Positions 36,441 to 45,956 of a stretch of DNA of 64,000 nt are shown here, in pieces. This DNA is from Bolinopsis microptera (taxonomy: Eukaryota; Ctenophora; Tentaculata; Lobata; Bolinopsidae). A program made the position numbers and the translations under genes. The stretch's first letter is position 1, and every line of letters begins with the position of its first letter. The stretch is from positions 15,767,837-15,831,836 of the forward strand of contig NC_087073.1 in assembly GCF_026151205.1 (NCBI RefSeq), given 5' to 3'. The notes beneath the pieces are model-generated. The model was not told the DNA's origin, searched no databases, and saw only the letters and a list, made by a program, of their open reading frames with translations.

Positions 36441-37340
36441 ACCAAACGAGCTTCGCCCCGGCTACGTGTCGTGTCGGGCTACGTGCCCAGAATCGAAAAA
36501 ACTTAATCTTTAAATGAATAACGGAACCTTCTTTTTGAAGTTACGAGATGATAATATAATTGGGAGGCAAAGTGGGTATCGGGCTTGGGGCTCATAATGC
36601 GCAAAATTTGGCCGCTGTCGAGTGGGTCTGCCTAAAATTCACAGATCTAGCTATGGGTCTGAGACATTTGTAAAAAAAAAACCTTAGTTACGGTGGCATC
36701 ACCGCTCCATACGTGACTAGCTAGCTTGGAGGTCGTTATTAAGTCATTAAACGTACATTAGTTTAAGTTATATTATTATAAGGGACTAGTGTAATAGTGT
36801 GACGTGCAGCTGGTTTTACAGCCTACACACCACATTTGTCGAATGAAGTGTTGTTATGAGCTGCATCTCTTACTAGGAGCTTTGTTTTCTGACTAGTAAC
36901 GGCTTCTTTTTTTCATGTCCACATCTAATTCTAAATTTTATTGTTGGAGCTCTGTGAGTGTGTTTTGTTCTTAGCACTGTATTTTTACATGGCTTATGTT
37001 CTGTTTTACCGTAGTTTATTTTATACAGAGCTTTAGCAAACAAAAATTGATACAGCATTGATCATTCATGCTTCCTAATGCAATTAAACTCTCGGTTAAC
37101 ATTTTTATTTCTGGGAGTAGGACATTAATACTTGTGATTCTCTTTTGCTTGACAATCCAAATAATCACATGATAATTGTTGACTTGATAACGATGATTGT
37201 AACACTTACATACCCATAAAAGTAACGTAATTAATCATTGATACGTAGAAAATAAATTGTTCCATGTTGTGTGTACTTTTGTTACGTGTTTATTATTGAG
37301 CTCTGTTATCTCATCTCTTATCGCTCAGGATAATAATATA
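36441..37340. other. Intergenic and upstream region of the receptor gene
   Basis: No coding frame supported. A pyrimidine-rich tract ending ctcttatcgctcag at 37328 looks like a splice acceptor 12 bp before the receptor start codon, so a 5' non-coding exon probably lies in this stretch. Confidence 0.45.
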
Positions 37341-38611
37341 ATGTACTGTATAAACGATACTCTCTACTTAGAGGAATCAGCCTCGAATTCCTGGAATATC
37401 TCTGAACTGAGCCGGAATGACACATTTTGTAAGGGTGTTTACACGTTTATCAGATACACTTCTGCACCACTGGGCCTGGCTATCATCTTCATCAACATCT
37501 TAGCTTTCAAAGCTATAAGTAAGTATCAGCTATTTCATGAGACTGCGCATTTTGTAAAATTTAGTGATGTTCATATTAATTTGGAGCTATTTAATCATTA
37601 ATAGTATTTGCCGATTCCCGGTATCGGACAACATTTTCATAGAAATTAAAATATTGATTATTCGTGATATCTTTTTCAGGCAATGTTATGAGATCACATC
37701 TATCGTTTGGAGGAAACGCTGTAACTCTAAAAGGGATCACCTTTTTTGACGTGATGAACGGATGTTTTCTGTTAATATACTTCGTTGAGACTGCTATGGG
37801 CAGCTTTTTGAAAGGTTTGTGATTTTCAGATTTTGCAGAAATTGAAGATAAGGTAGAAAGCTTCACAACATGAAAATACGTCTTCTCAAAATACGCGTTA
37901 TATAATGTCACACTTTTACAGAATCTTTCTACAGGTAGCGGCAGCGGTACTGGAAAATATTTCTGGAAAGCAGAGGTGTGGTGTTCGTGGCTGTGCATAT
38001 ACTCATCCGTCCTATTCCGTCTCTACCTTTGCTGCCAGCGTCTCTACAGTTACGGAATGCTCCTCGTCACTGCTCAAAACACCCATCTCATTCCTGAGTC
38101 TAGGAGGAAATCCTACAAAGTATGTTGTGCTCTGTTTATCGTTGCAAACATCGAGCTAGCAACTGTCCTTCTGACCAAACACCCTTGGTACAACTTCTTC
38201 AAGGAGAGAGGGATGTACACAATTCCTTTTCTGCTCATCCAGGACGTAGCGGTCGTTCTAGTGAGTCTCCTCTCAATTGTTGTCCTTGTTTCTTCCACTT
38301 CGCGATCGTACAGCAACGTTCTCGTGTCATCTGCCGTTCTTCCGCTCTGTCTGATTTCAGTCTCTTCAGTGATCACTAATCTAGCTACTTTTTACGGTGA
38401 CGTTCTATGTCTGTCAAGGTCTATAGAGGTCACGAATCATTTTTTACTTACAATGAAACCAGAATGTTTTATACCATTGGCAAAAGCCTTGACGTACTTC
38501 GATTCTCTATTTTTCCCGATTATTTTGTTTTATACGAGTGCAAACCTAAGAAAGAGCCTTGAGCAAGTTGTATGTGGCGTTCAGCCAGTTAGTCAGCCAC
38601 TTGTACAATAA
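37341..38611 (+). CDS. Seven-transmembrane receptor, rhodopsin-like GPCR, three exons
   Basis: Exons 37341-37518, 37680-37814 and 37935-38611 join in phase at GT-AG sites to give about 329 residues. The N-terminus (MYCINDTLYLEE) has three N-glycosylation sequons (NDT, NIS, NDT). Seven hydrophobic segments follow: SAPLGLAIIFINILAF, DVMNGCFLLIYFVETA, WCSWLCIYSSVLFRLYLC, VCCALFIVANIELATVLL, FLLIQDVAVVLVSLLSIVVL, VLPLCLISVSSVITNL, and a last one ending YFDSLFFPIILFYTSANLRK. The last segment plus helix 8 has the layout of class A receptors, but NPxxY reads FPIIL, and the DRY position reads QRL. The ligand is unknown. The sequence upstream of 37341 lacks an in-frame ATG and shows an acceptor, so this Met is preferred. 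Confidence 0.75.
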
Positions 38612-38849
38612 TTGTGTTCCTACCGATTAGTTTTCAGTTAAATCAACAGTTTAAATTTGACGATTTGTGACTTCGCTAAGACAGATCATAAGATCATTTA
38701 GTATTTGAAGTCGAATTCTTGAATACTAACAATTTTGGTGGAACTCCGATAGCGTTAAAAAACAGTGCTTGAAGTATCAACAATACAATTGTAATTTCAC
38801 GTGTTGTCTGCTTCGTTGGGAGTTAACTTGTTAAATCAATTTAACCTAC

Positions 38850-41800
38850 TTGGAAAAGTAAGTAAGCATCAGTAGCACAAACACCCATCTTCTCGGTCTC
38901 CGGAGGACCACTTTCATCTGTAAAATTGATCATTTACTAATACTATATCATTTTAAATCTTGAATAATAATAATAGTTATGTCTCTAGATTTCTGAACCC
39001 ACAGCTTCCATTTTATTGTTTGAAATTGTCACAAGAACTCGTGTTTTGTTATCAGTGGATTCTTATTCTGTTTAAATGTAGAAAGTTAAAGAAAGATGTT
39101 TATCACAGTTTTGTGACCCCTACTGCAATTGATGGAAATATTAACTAAAACTATTAACAAATAACAGTTTTTCAACTGAAACGAATAAATTGTTATTACT
39201 TGTGAAGCCCCAAACTTACTCTGTCTAATCCCCTCCTGAACGACCCTATCGAATACAACAGCAACGACCTGTCTCAGGGTGGCAGCTGCCGTGTTTGCGA
39301 TTGTGTGTTCGGAGGACGAGTGAAGTTGAAAACAGATCGCAATCGCCTGAGGAGAATAACTTGATAAAAAGGCAAATTTTCACACTGAGTATTGTCATAT
39401 TGAGTCAAATTACTACATAAATAATACAGATTGTCGTTAATTTGGTGTAACGTCAAATCATAGAGATATAATGGCAATCTTTACTAAAATTAGTCTCGCG
39501 TACTTTACATTTTACAGTGAACTATTGAGCATGCTGCAAGAATTTCTCAGAAAAAGCTGGCATATTCAGCGCAGCAGGAATTATCATTAAATTATAATTG
39601 AATTAGGAATTATAATGGGTACCTGAGCGAGTGTTTCTCCGTGCAGCAACTTTGTGGATGTAAGCAGCAGCAATATAGTCTGCAGTATCCTTAAAAGCTC
39701 TATCTCCTGTCGGTGCATGTCACCTGGTGGAAATAAGTAATTAGAGATAAAATAACATTTTGTTAATCATGCATGTTTAAAGTGGTAAATTATAAAGTTT
39801 CAATATCTTTAAAAATTACAGCCCTTCTTTAGTCTCTAGCTCCGTATTCACAGGCAACAAACACAATAACACCGAGCAATTATTTGGACCTGTTCAACAA
39901 AATATATATCAAAACAGTTGAATTCTTGCCAAGTCGGCACTGTAATTAAAAAATATGATCACGCACAGTGACAAGCAAAGGCACAGCACGTTTTATGATT
40001 TTCAAATGTACCTCAAAGCTCAACAAAATATTTTTTTTGGGTAACTTGGTAATATTATAAATTATGTAATTTATAATATTACCAAGTTACCCAAAAAAAA
40101 TATTTTGTTGAGCTTTGAGGTACATTTGAAAATCATAAAACGTGCTGTGCCTTTGCTTGTCACTGTCTGTACAGACAGGATGTTTTTTAATAATTTGTTT
40201 TCAAATTTCAAATATAAGGTTAATAATATTATGTACTCACTCAGAGTTTTAACGATAATTGTTACAGATGTATCAGGCACAGCATCATGAGAGATCAGCT
40301 TTTGAATACAAGTGATACTGATAAGAATCAACTTTGGATTCTTTGTTTCACAGCCGAGGATAAAGGGTTGAATAACATCGTCTGACCTGGCAATAACTGA
40401 AATGTTCATTATTGAGTTTCTACTCTAAACTTAGTTTTAAATACAATGTGGTACCTTAATTCCCAAAAATTTGGGCGACAAAAAATTTGATCGGGCCTCT
40501 CGCCCAAATTTTTTGCAGACCAAATTAATTGCATAAATCTTTTCCGTCTGCTAAATTTTTTGCTAACCAAATTTTTGGCATTTGGCCTGTGGCCCTGAAA
40601 TCTATACAAAGATGGCTTTTTCTTCATATCCAAGTGAAATAATATTTGAAATTTTAGTTTTCTAATCTGTCATTCATGGCTTGACCAAGTAAAAAGGCTT
40701 ATATTTTAAATGAATCGAAATAACTGGAATAGCTAACAGCTACTAATAAAACAAATGGCTAGAGGTACGGATAGCTAGAGATTTAAACAAGATCTCCAAA
40801 TGGATTATCATCCACAATAAAGTCTGATCTACAAGCATCAGTTATACCTGACTTCTCAAAGCCTTTCCTTATGTCATCTGGCCTCCCTTCTAAATATACA
40901 AAAAGTTCGTTGATCCAACGAGCGTGTACTTCACGGATCACTGTCAAGCGGGTATCAATTTTCACATTGTCTGACGAAACTCCTCCATTGAGCTGACACA
41001 CTATGTTTTTCGCGCACCGATCTTCGTACTTATTGCGCATGAATTTCTTAGCCAGTCCATTGATAGATATGTCCAGGTGCTGTAGATGATGGGTCATATT
41101 AGCTGGAACTTTCTGTAGGATGCAGTTGTTGGCTGTCATCAGATCTTTTAGTGTCTGTGTGTGTTGGGCCCGAAACACATCTGATATCAGTAGCGCTTTC
41201 TCGAACTGATTTTATGTAGGGAAGAAGGATTTTCTCTGAGAACTGGACACTGGTCAAACCTTTCGACCATCTGGTGAGGCGTCATAATGATAATTGTATG
41301 TGAAAGGGGTATGATAAGATATGCTGAGTGTAAGTAGACTAAACTATCTGATTGATAGACTAAATATCACTATTGTATATCTATCATTTTGTACTGTGCC
41401 ATCATCACTGTATTTTTTAGTAGTTACTGGGCAGATCGTAAATTTCATAATGTGAAACAACTCAGACTACCACCTACATGCTTAAAATTGAAAGCAAAAT
41501 GACTGGAATAATAAGGAATAATAATGAACTAAGGCAAATATCTAACTGAAATTTTAGTGGAAAATCGTTCATTTTTCGAAGAATTTGTGCCCAAATTTTC
41601 GGTCGCCCAAATGAGTTCAAATTTTCTGCCCAAATTTTTCGGGCTCAAATAAATTGTGCTCAATATAATGGCACACAAATTTTTTGGAACTAAGGTAATT
41701 TAAAAACTTCATACATTGTTTTTGTTAAGATGAAAAACTTGAATAGTCAGTAATGTTTTTGGCTATTATACATAACAGGATTATATTCAGGTCCTTCTTG

Positions 41801-42012
41801 TTAATACTAGAACCTAATAAATTTGAAGTAAATCAAAATAGTAACTCACCTTCATTTATATGTTTATCATTAGCAGCACTTAGACTTCTGAGTTTTAAGA
41901 TGGCTCTTTCAGCTGCATCTTTCACTGCAGGGTGCCTCCTCTTTGCTTCTGAGGAAACACTTCTAAGATCTGTCTGTAGGGTGTCAACCAAGTTTTTCCA
42001 TTTCCCGATCAT
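38850..42012 (-). CDS. MON2: MON2 homologue, first five coding exons
   Basis: Minus-strand exons with matching phases are 42012-41850 (MIGKWKNLVDTLQTDLRSVS), 40396-40241 (DVIQPFILGCETKNPKLILI, then CIQKLISHD), 39723-39623 (ELLRILQTILLLLTSTKLLH), 39346-39220 (AIAICFQLHSSSEHTIANTA, AATLRQVVAVVFDRV) and 38917-38850 (VCATDAYLLFQ). They follow the start of animal MON2 through its DCB domain, the Arf-GEF-like dimerisation region. The ATG at 42012 has an in-frame stop just upstream. MON2 acts at trans-Golgi and endosomal membranes. The next exon (expected to begin DLC-like) was not found to the left; instead a receptor gene lies on the other strand and middle MON2 exons appear on the plus strand at 14-18 kb. 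Introns 1 and 2 hold a pogo-like remnant and a long palindrome. Confidence 0.88.
39966..40165. repeat. 200-bp perfect palindrome (99-bp arms, 2-bp spacer)
   Basis: The arm 39966-40064 (starting cagtgacaagcaaaggcaca) is the exact reverse complement of 40067-40165, with tg between. No mismatch was seen. It lies in MON2 intron 2 on the minus-strand gene. It may be a very young foldback insertion or an assembly artefact. Confidence 0.9.
40452..41697. mobile_element. Pogo/Tigger-like DNA transposon remnant
   Basis: Inverted ends taccttaattcccaaaaatt (40452 on) and, on the other strand, taccttagttccaaaaaatt (ending 41697) begin with the TA dinucleotide expected at Tc1/mariner/pogo insertion sites. 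Inside is the C-terminal part of a DDE transposase on the minus strand. It lies in intron 1 of the MON2 5' part. It is a deletion derivative, since the N-terminal DNA-binding region and first catalytic residues are absent. Confidence 0.72.
40783..41178 (-). pseudogene. DDE-superfamily transposase C-terminal fragment
   Basis: 131 residues. The segment NNCILQKVPANMTHHLQHLD, followed by SINGLAKKFMRNKYEDR, resembles the block around the third catalytic acid in pogo/Tigger/jerky-like transposases (NNC..VP.NMTH..Q.LD..vNg..K). Upstream the frame shifts; the ISDVF-like text preceding it is the usual DVF..Q region. It ends DDNPFGDLV. It is not functional alone. Confidence 0.68.
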
Positions 42013-42489
42013 TGCATATCAACAATACCTACTGAAATTCAATCTTTGACATTTGACAAGTATGTAACTAGATAAAAGATATTAATCGAAGTGGCCATCA
42101 TTGTTCACTGTTGAACTACTGATAGATGTTACACAAAGTTAGAGTTAGTTCATTGAAAATGTCGCCCAGGCCCAGTAAGTATGTGGTTAGTGTTTTAAAG
42201 GAGTTTAGGGTTGGTTTGTATTATGGCAGTTGTGTAGGTAAGCTTGGGTAATCTTGGATTAATTGTTTGAAAACCTTATTCAATAACTGTCACACTGGGT
42301 GATCTGAGTATGCAGTCAGTTTAGGGTCAATTTTAGATAGATTCTGGGTAAGTTGGTGTAAATTTCAGGTTACTTTGAGGGTTAATTCTTCTGTTTTTTT
42401 CTTACCAAATTTTATTTTGTTGACCTCTGCTGTTCATCAGTTTGGCCGCTTTATTTAGTTACTCCAGAAAAGCATGTATAATTCAAACA

Positions 42490-42765
42490 ATATATAATAA
42501 TAATAATAATAACGCATAATTTGTATACCGCTTAGGCCGTGTAAGCGACCAAAGTCCCACTAATATAATGGGGTTGATACTGGCCAACAAAGCGGTGATG
42601 GCCAAACAATCAAGTGATGAAATTGGCAGAGCACAATCAATTCAAGTGTTGCAATGAGTTGAGCACACTACGTAGGTAACGGAAATGGTTCATTGCTACC
42701 AATTGAACTTTAAACAATCAAATATATACACACAAATTTTCAATTCATATTTACCGAATTTTTCT
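42490..42765 (-). mobile_element. Possible LINE 3'-end fragment
   Basis: The block starts with an ataataataataataa repeat followed by cgcataatttgtataccgct, laid out like the tail of the LINE at 54611 (ataataataaatac, then tttataaaccgcc). This suggests the 3' end of a related LINE on the minus strand. There is no coding sequence. Confidence 0.4.
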
Positions 42766-42771
42766 TGGAGA

Positions 42772-42919
42772 AGTTATCTTTTGACTCTTAAGGTTGCGAA
42801 CAAAATGAAGGAGCAGACTTTAGGCTAGAAACTTTATTGTATTTATAGACAATAATATATTTATAGCCTAAAGTCTGCTTCTTCATTTTTTTCGCAACCT
42901 TAAGAGTCAAAAGATAACT
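42772..42919. mobile_element. Hairpin MITE next to the LTR
   Basis: agttatcttttgactcttaa and the following aggttgcgaa..gcagactttaggct (42772-42826) are mirrored at 42866-42919 with a few mismatches, enclosing a loop of about 40 bp. It ends exactly where the Copia 5' LTR begins. Confidence 0.75.
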
Positions 42920-43715
42920 ATCATATTTTACCTTTAAGTTATTATATTCATAGACATGTATATGTCTGAGTGGTTATGTTTTGTTGTTTCACACACACTC
43001 ATTCCCTTAGCATGTAAATACAACAAGGATGTAAATATAGAGGATTCAGGTGAACGGAACGAGAGCTAACCCTGAAGGGCAGGTAGTGTAATGTTTAGCT
43101 TATTTTGGTTTCTATGTAGTAGTTTCAGTTTCTTTGTAGTAGTTCCTTTAGTCCTAGGTTTGTAGTTTTGGGGTTACTACTTTCTAACATACTTTCTTAT
43201 ATTTACAGGGTTGTTTTTAGTTCTAGTGAGTGTCTGCTGCTGTAAGAGTGAAAGCCAGACAAGTCAAGTTCCAGTGTGTGTGTGTGTCACGGGGACCACA
43301 CAGAAGAACCTAAAGAGAAGATCTAGTGTTTGTGAGTAAGGGAATATCACAACACGTTCACATCACTTCTGGGGAAGTGATAGAAGAATTAGTTTCTAAG
43401 AAGTTAGAAGAAGTTAGAAGAAGTAGTTTATAAGAAGTTTGAACTGTTATTAAGAAGGATTTACAGTTTTGGGAAGATTTGTTTGTAATCACATTACCAC
43501 ACCACTCACGAGGTTAAGTGAGTGAGAGTTGTGTTTGAGGTCTGTGTAGAGTGACGTGCAGTGATAGTGAGTGCAGCGTTAGTGTGCTAACCCATTACCA
43601 ATTTGTTAACAATTCATTTACTAACCCATTTAACCATTTGTTACCAATTTAGTTACTAACCCAAATTACAACTTGTTTTACTTTGTCTCCCGTGATTGAT
43701 CAGAACATACAATTA
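42920..43715 (+). repeat. 5' LTR of the Copia-type element
   Basis: Starts (t)atcatattttacctttaag. Most of it (42961-43610) is repeated at 53948-54610, and its first 42 bases at 51002-51046, where they follow a purine tract (aataggggga), the expected polypurine primer site. It ends just before the primer-binding site. The two copies look identical over the parts compared by eye, so insertion was recent. Confidence 0.8.
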
Positions 43716-43720
43716 AACAG

Positions 43721-43730
43721 TGGTAGCAGG
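43721..43730 (+). other. Primer-binding site (putative)
   Basis: tggtagcagg follows the LTR end and precedes gag by 20 bp. It has the TGGTA.CAG form of a tRNA-primed start site used by Copia-type elements. Confidence 0.55.
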
Positions 43731-43750
43731 AAGGAACGATTAGATCAATC

Positions 43751-44767
43751 ATGGGGGAAGACAAAGTCCCTAGGTTAACAGATACAACGTGTTATGGGGA
43801 TTGGAAGAGAAGGGTTACTGTATGGGAAGTCTCAACGAGCACAACTAAGAACAAGAGAGCAGCTACCCTTATAACGTGTATGAGCGGTAGACCAGAGCAG
43901 GCTGCTATCCAACTCAAAATCGACGATTTGAAAGGAGAAGATGGAGTAAAGAAACTGATAGCAGAAATGGACAAACTGTTCCTACCAGACAATACCCAGC
44001 AAGTGTTTAACGCTTTGGATGCTTTTTTGGAGTATAAAAGACCAGCTGATCTATCTATGGAAGACTACTGCAGGGAGTTTCACTACAAGAAGAAAATAGC
44101 AGAACAGATGAGCGACAAGACAGACATGTTTGATGATGGTGTCCTTGGCTATTTCCTACTCAAGAACAGTGGTCTTGAACAGAACAGTATGACCTTAATT
44201 AGAGCTACAGTGACGAAGCTCGAGATCAGTTTGGTGGAAGGAGCTTTGAAGAGAACGTTTGGAACAGGACTATCAGGTACGCTGATGGGTTCTTCGGGAC
44301 TGGGAACATCAGCTATGTCGATTAAACAAGAAGTGATGTACAATCGACACTCTTCAAGCGAGACTGATCAGTCAGGGGACTGTTCCTCAAGAAATCAAGC
44401 ATCTACATCGCTCACTAGTTCAGATGAGGCAGAGAACGAGACCTTCTACAATAAAGACTCAAAATCGTATGGAAACAGAGCTAGAGGATCATACCATGGT
44501 TATAAGGCAGGAAACAGTTTTAGCTCAAGAGGTAACTACAGAGGTAACTGCAGCGGTGATTACAGAGGCAGGGGTAACTACCAAGGGAACTACAGCAACA
44601 GAGGAGGCAGATACGGCAGCAGAGGGGGTTCCAGCTTCAGGGGAAGAGGAAAGTACAGTGTCCAGAACAACCAGCAGAACAACAGGAAGGATCAGAACTT
44701 TGTTTGTTTCTACTGTGGGGGTGAAGGACATAAGATTGCAGACTGTCCCAAGAGACTGCACTGCTGA
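43751..44767 (+). CDS. gag: Copia-type gag with CCHC zinc knuckle
   Basis: The protein has 338 residues and starts MGEDKVPRLTDTTCYGDWKR. The N-terminal part has the Copia gag layout (WKRRVTVWEV, FNALDAFLEYKRPADLSMED). A Gly/Arg/Asn-rich stretch (about 240-310; RGNYRGNCSGDYRGRGNY) precedes the zinc knuckle CFYCGGEGHKIADC (C-x2-C-x4-H-x4-C). It packages element RNA in virus-like particles. The frame stops at 44767, and the protease continues in the +1 frame, so either a shift is needed for Gag-Pol or a small indel has split an originally single frame. Confidence 0.88.
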   Translation: MGEDKVPRLTDTTCYGDWKRRVTVWEVSTSTTKNKRAATLITCMSGRPEQAAIQLKIDDLKGEDGVKKLIAEMDKLFLPDNTQQVFNALDAFLEYKRPADLSMEDYCREFHYKKKIAEQMSDKTDMFDDGVLGYFLLKNSGLEQNSMTLIRATVTKLEISLVEGALKRTFGTGLSGTLMGSSGLGTSAMSIKQEVMYNRHSSSETDQSGDCSSRNQASTSLTSSDEAENETFYNKDSKSYGNRARGSYHGYKAGNSFSSRGNYRGNCSGDYRGRGNYQGNYSNRGGRYGSRGGSSFRGRGKYSVQNNQQNNRKDQNFVCFYCGGEGHKIADCPKRLHC

Positions 44768-45956
44768 GAAGTCTACGCAATACTTCCAGTCCTTTGCTAA
44801 CGTCCAAAACAGTGAGACTTTCTTGTGCCATAAGACCTACAACGGTGCCTTGTTGGATTCAGGCGCTAGTGCTACAGTTTGTGGGGAACAGTGGATGACG
44901 AAGTTTGAGTATTCACTGACGACTAGGGAGAAGAAACTGGTGCAAGAAGAGCCGTGTCATCAAGTGTTCAGATTTGGTGACAGTGACCCCATCATATGTA
45001 CGACGAGGAAGAACATACCCATAACCATCTGTGGGAATGATATCATGCTATGGACATACGTTGTGGAGAGTGACGTACCCTTACTCTTGTCCAGAACAAC
45101 TATGTCAAAGATGGGCTGCCAGATAGATTTCCAGAGGAGCGAAATCAAGGTATTTGGACGGACAAAGAAGCTTGTTATAACAGATTCTGTTCACATGATT
45201 ATCCCCTTCGAAGCCAGAAAAGTGATCAAGTGTGATGAACCAGAACCAAGCCCAAAGACTAAGCCAGCTTCAACTGATCAAGCATCATACATTGTAGATT
45301 TGGAGAATAGTAAAAAGACGGCAGAACATCTACACAAGTATTTTGCCCACGGATCTGCTAACAAGATCAAAGAAGTTGTGTTAGAGTCAAGCTTGGAGAA
45401 GAAGAGCGAAGTGTGCAAAGAGCTTGATCTGATAGAAAAATCTTGTGATCAATGCCTGAGACACAAGAGTAAGAAGATACCGCATAGAAAAGTTGCTCTA
45501 CCTGCAGGGAAAGCTTTCAACGAAAGAGTTGCGATGGATCTAAAGATGCTTGAGTCTGGGGATACTATTTTGCACATGATCGATTGTGTAACCCGATATG
45601 CAATGGCGATCAGTGTAAAGAGCAAAACAGCTACTGAAATACTGGAGAAAATATTCAGAGTCTGGATCTCAGTATTTGGAAGACCTGGTCAGTTCTTAAC
45701 TGACAACGGAGGAGAGTTTGTCAATCAAGAGTTTAACGAGATGTGCCAACTACTTGACATCGTTATCTCCACTAGTCCTGCAGAATCACCTTTCTGTAAC
45801 GGTATGGTTGAGCGCCATAATGGCATCCTGGGAAAGATGATAGACTCAACTATGGGAGACACAGGATGTAGCTTGGAAACTGCGATTTCCTGGTCTGTAA
45901 ATGCCAAGAACACACTGACTAACGTGCAAGGATTCTCCCCAAGTCAGCTAGTATAG
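44766..45956 (+). CDS. pol: Copia-type pol, protease and integrase part
   Basis: Begins after the zinc knuckle in the +1 frame (AEKSTQYFQSF). The protease active site is LLDSGASATVCG. The integrase has the HHCC-type GAG-pre-integrase region (HLHKYFAHGSANKI, CDQCLRHKSKK) and the catalytic D-D-E: AMDLKML, LTDNGGEFVNQEF and NGMVERHNG. The frame ends at SQLV-stop. Comparison of the bases with the next frame shows a 5-nt duplication (tagta repeated) at 45948-45955, which breaks the run from QLV to FGYNP. Confidence 0.88.
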   Translation, partial: EKSTQYFQSFANVQNSETFLCHKTYNGALLDSGASATVCGEQWMTKFEYSLTTREKKLVQEEPCHQVFRFGDSDPIICTTRKNIPITICGNDIMLWTYVVESDVPLLLSRTTMSKMGCQIDFQRSEIKVFGRTKKLVITDSVHMIIPFEARKVIKCDEPEPSPKTKPASTDQASYIVDLENSKKTAEHLHKYFAHGSANKIKEVVLESSLEKKSEVCKELDLIEKSCDQCLRHKSKKIPHRKVALPAGKAFNERVAMDLKMLESGDTILHMIDCVTRYAMAISVKSKTATEILEKIFRVWISVFGRPGQFLTDNGGEFVNQEFNEMCQLLDIVISTSPAESPFCNGMVERHNGILGKMIDSTMGDTGCSLETAISWSVNAKNTLTNVQGFSPSQLV

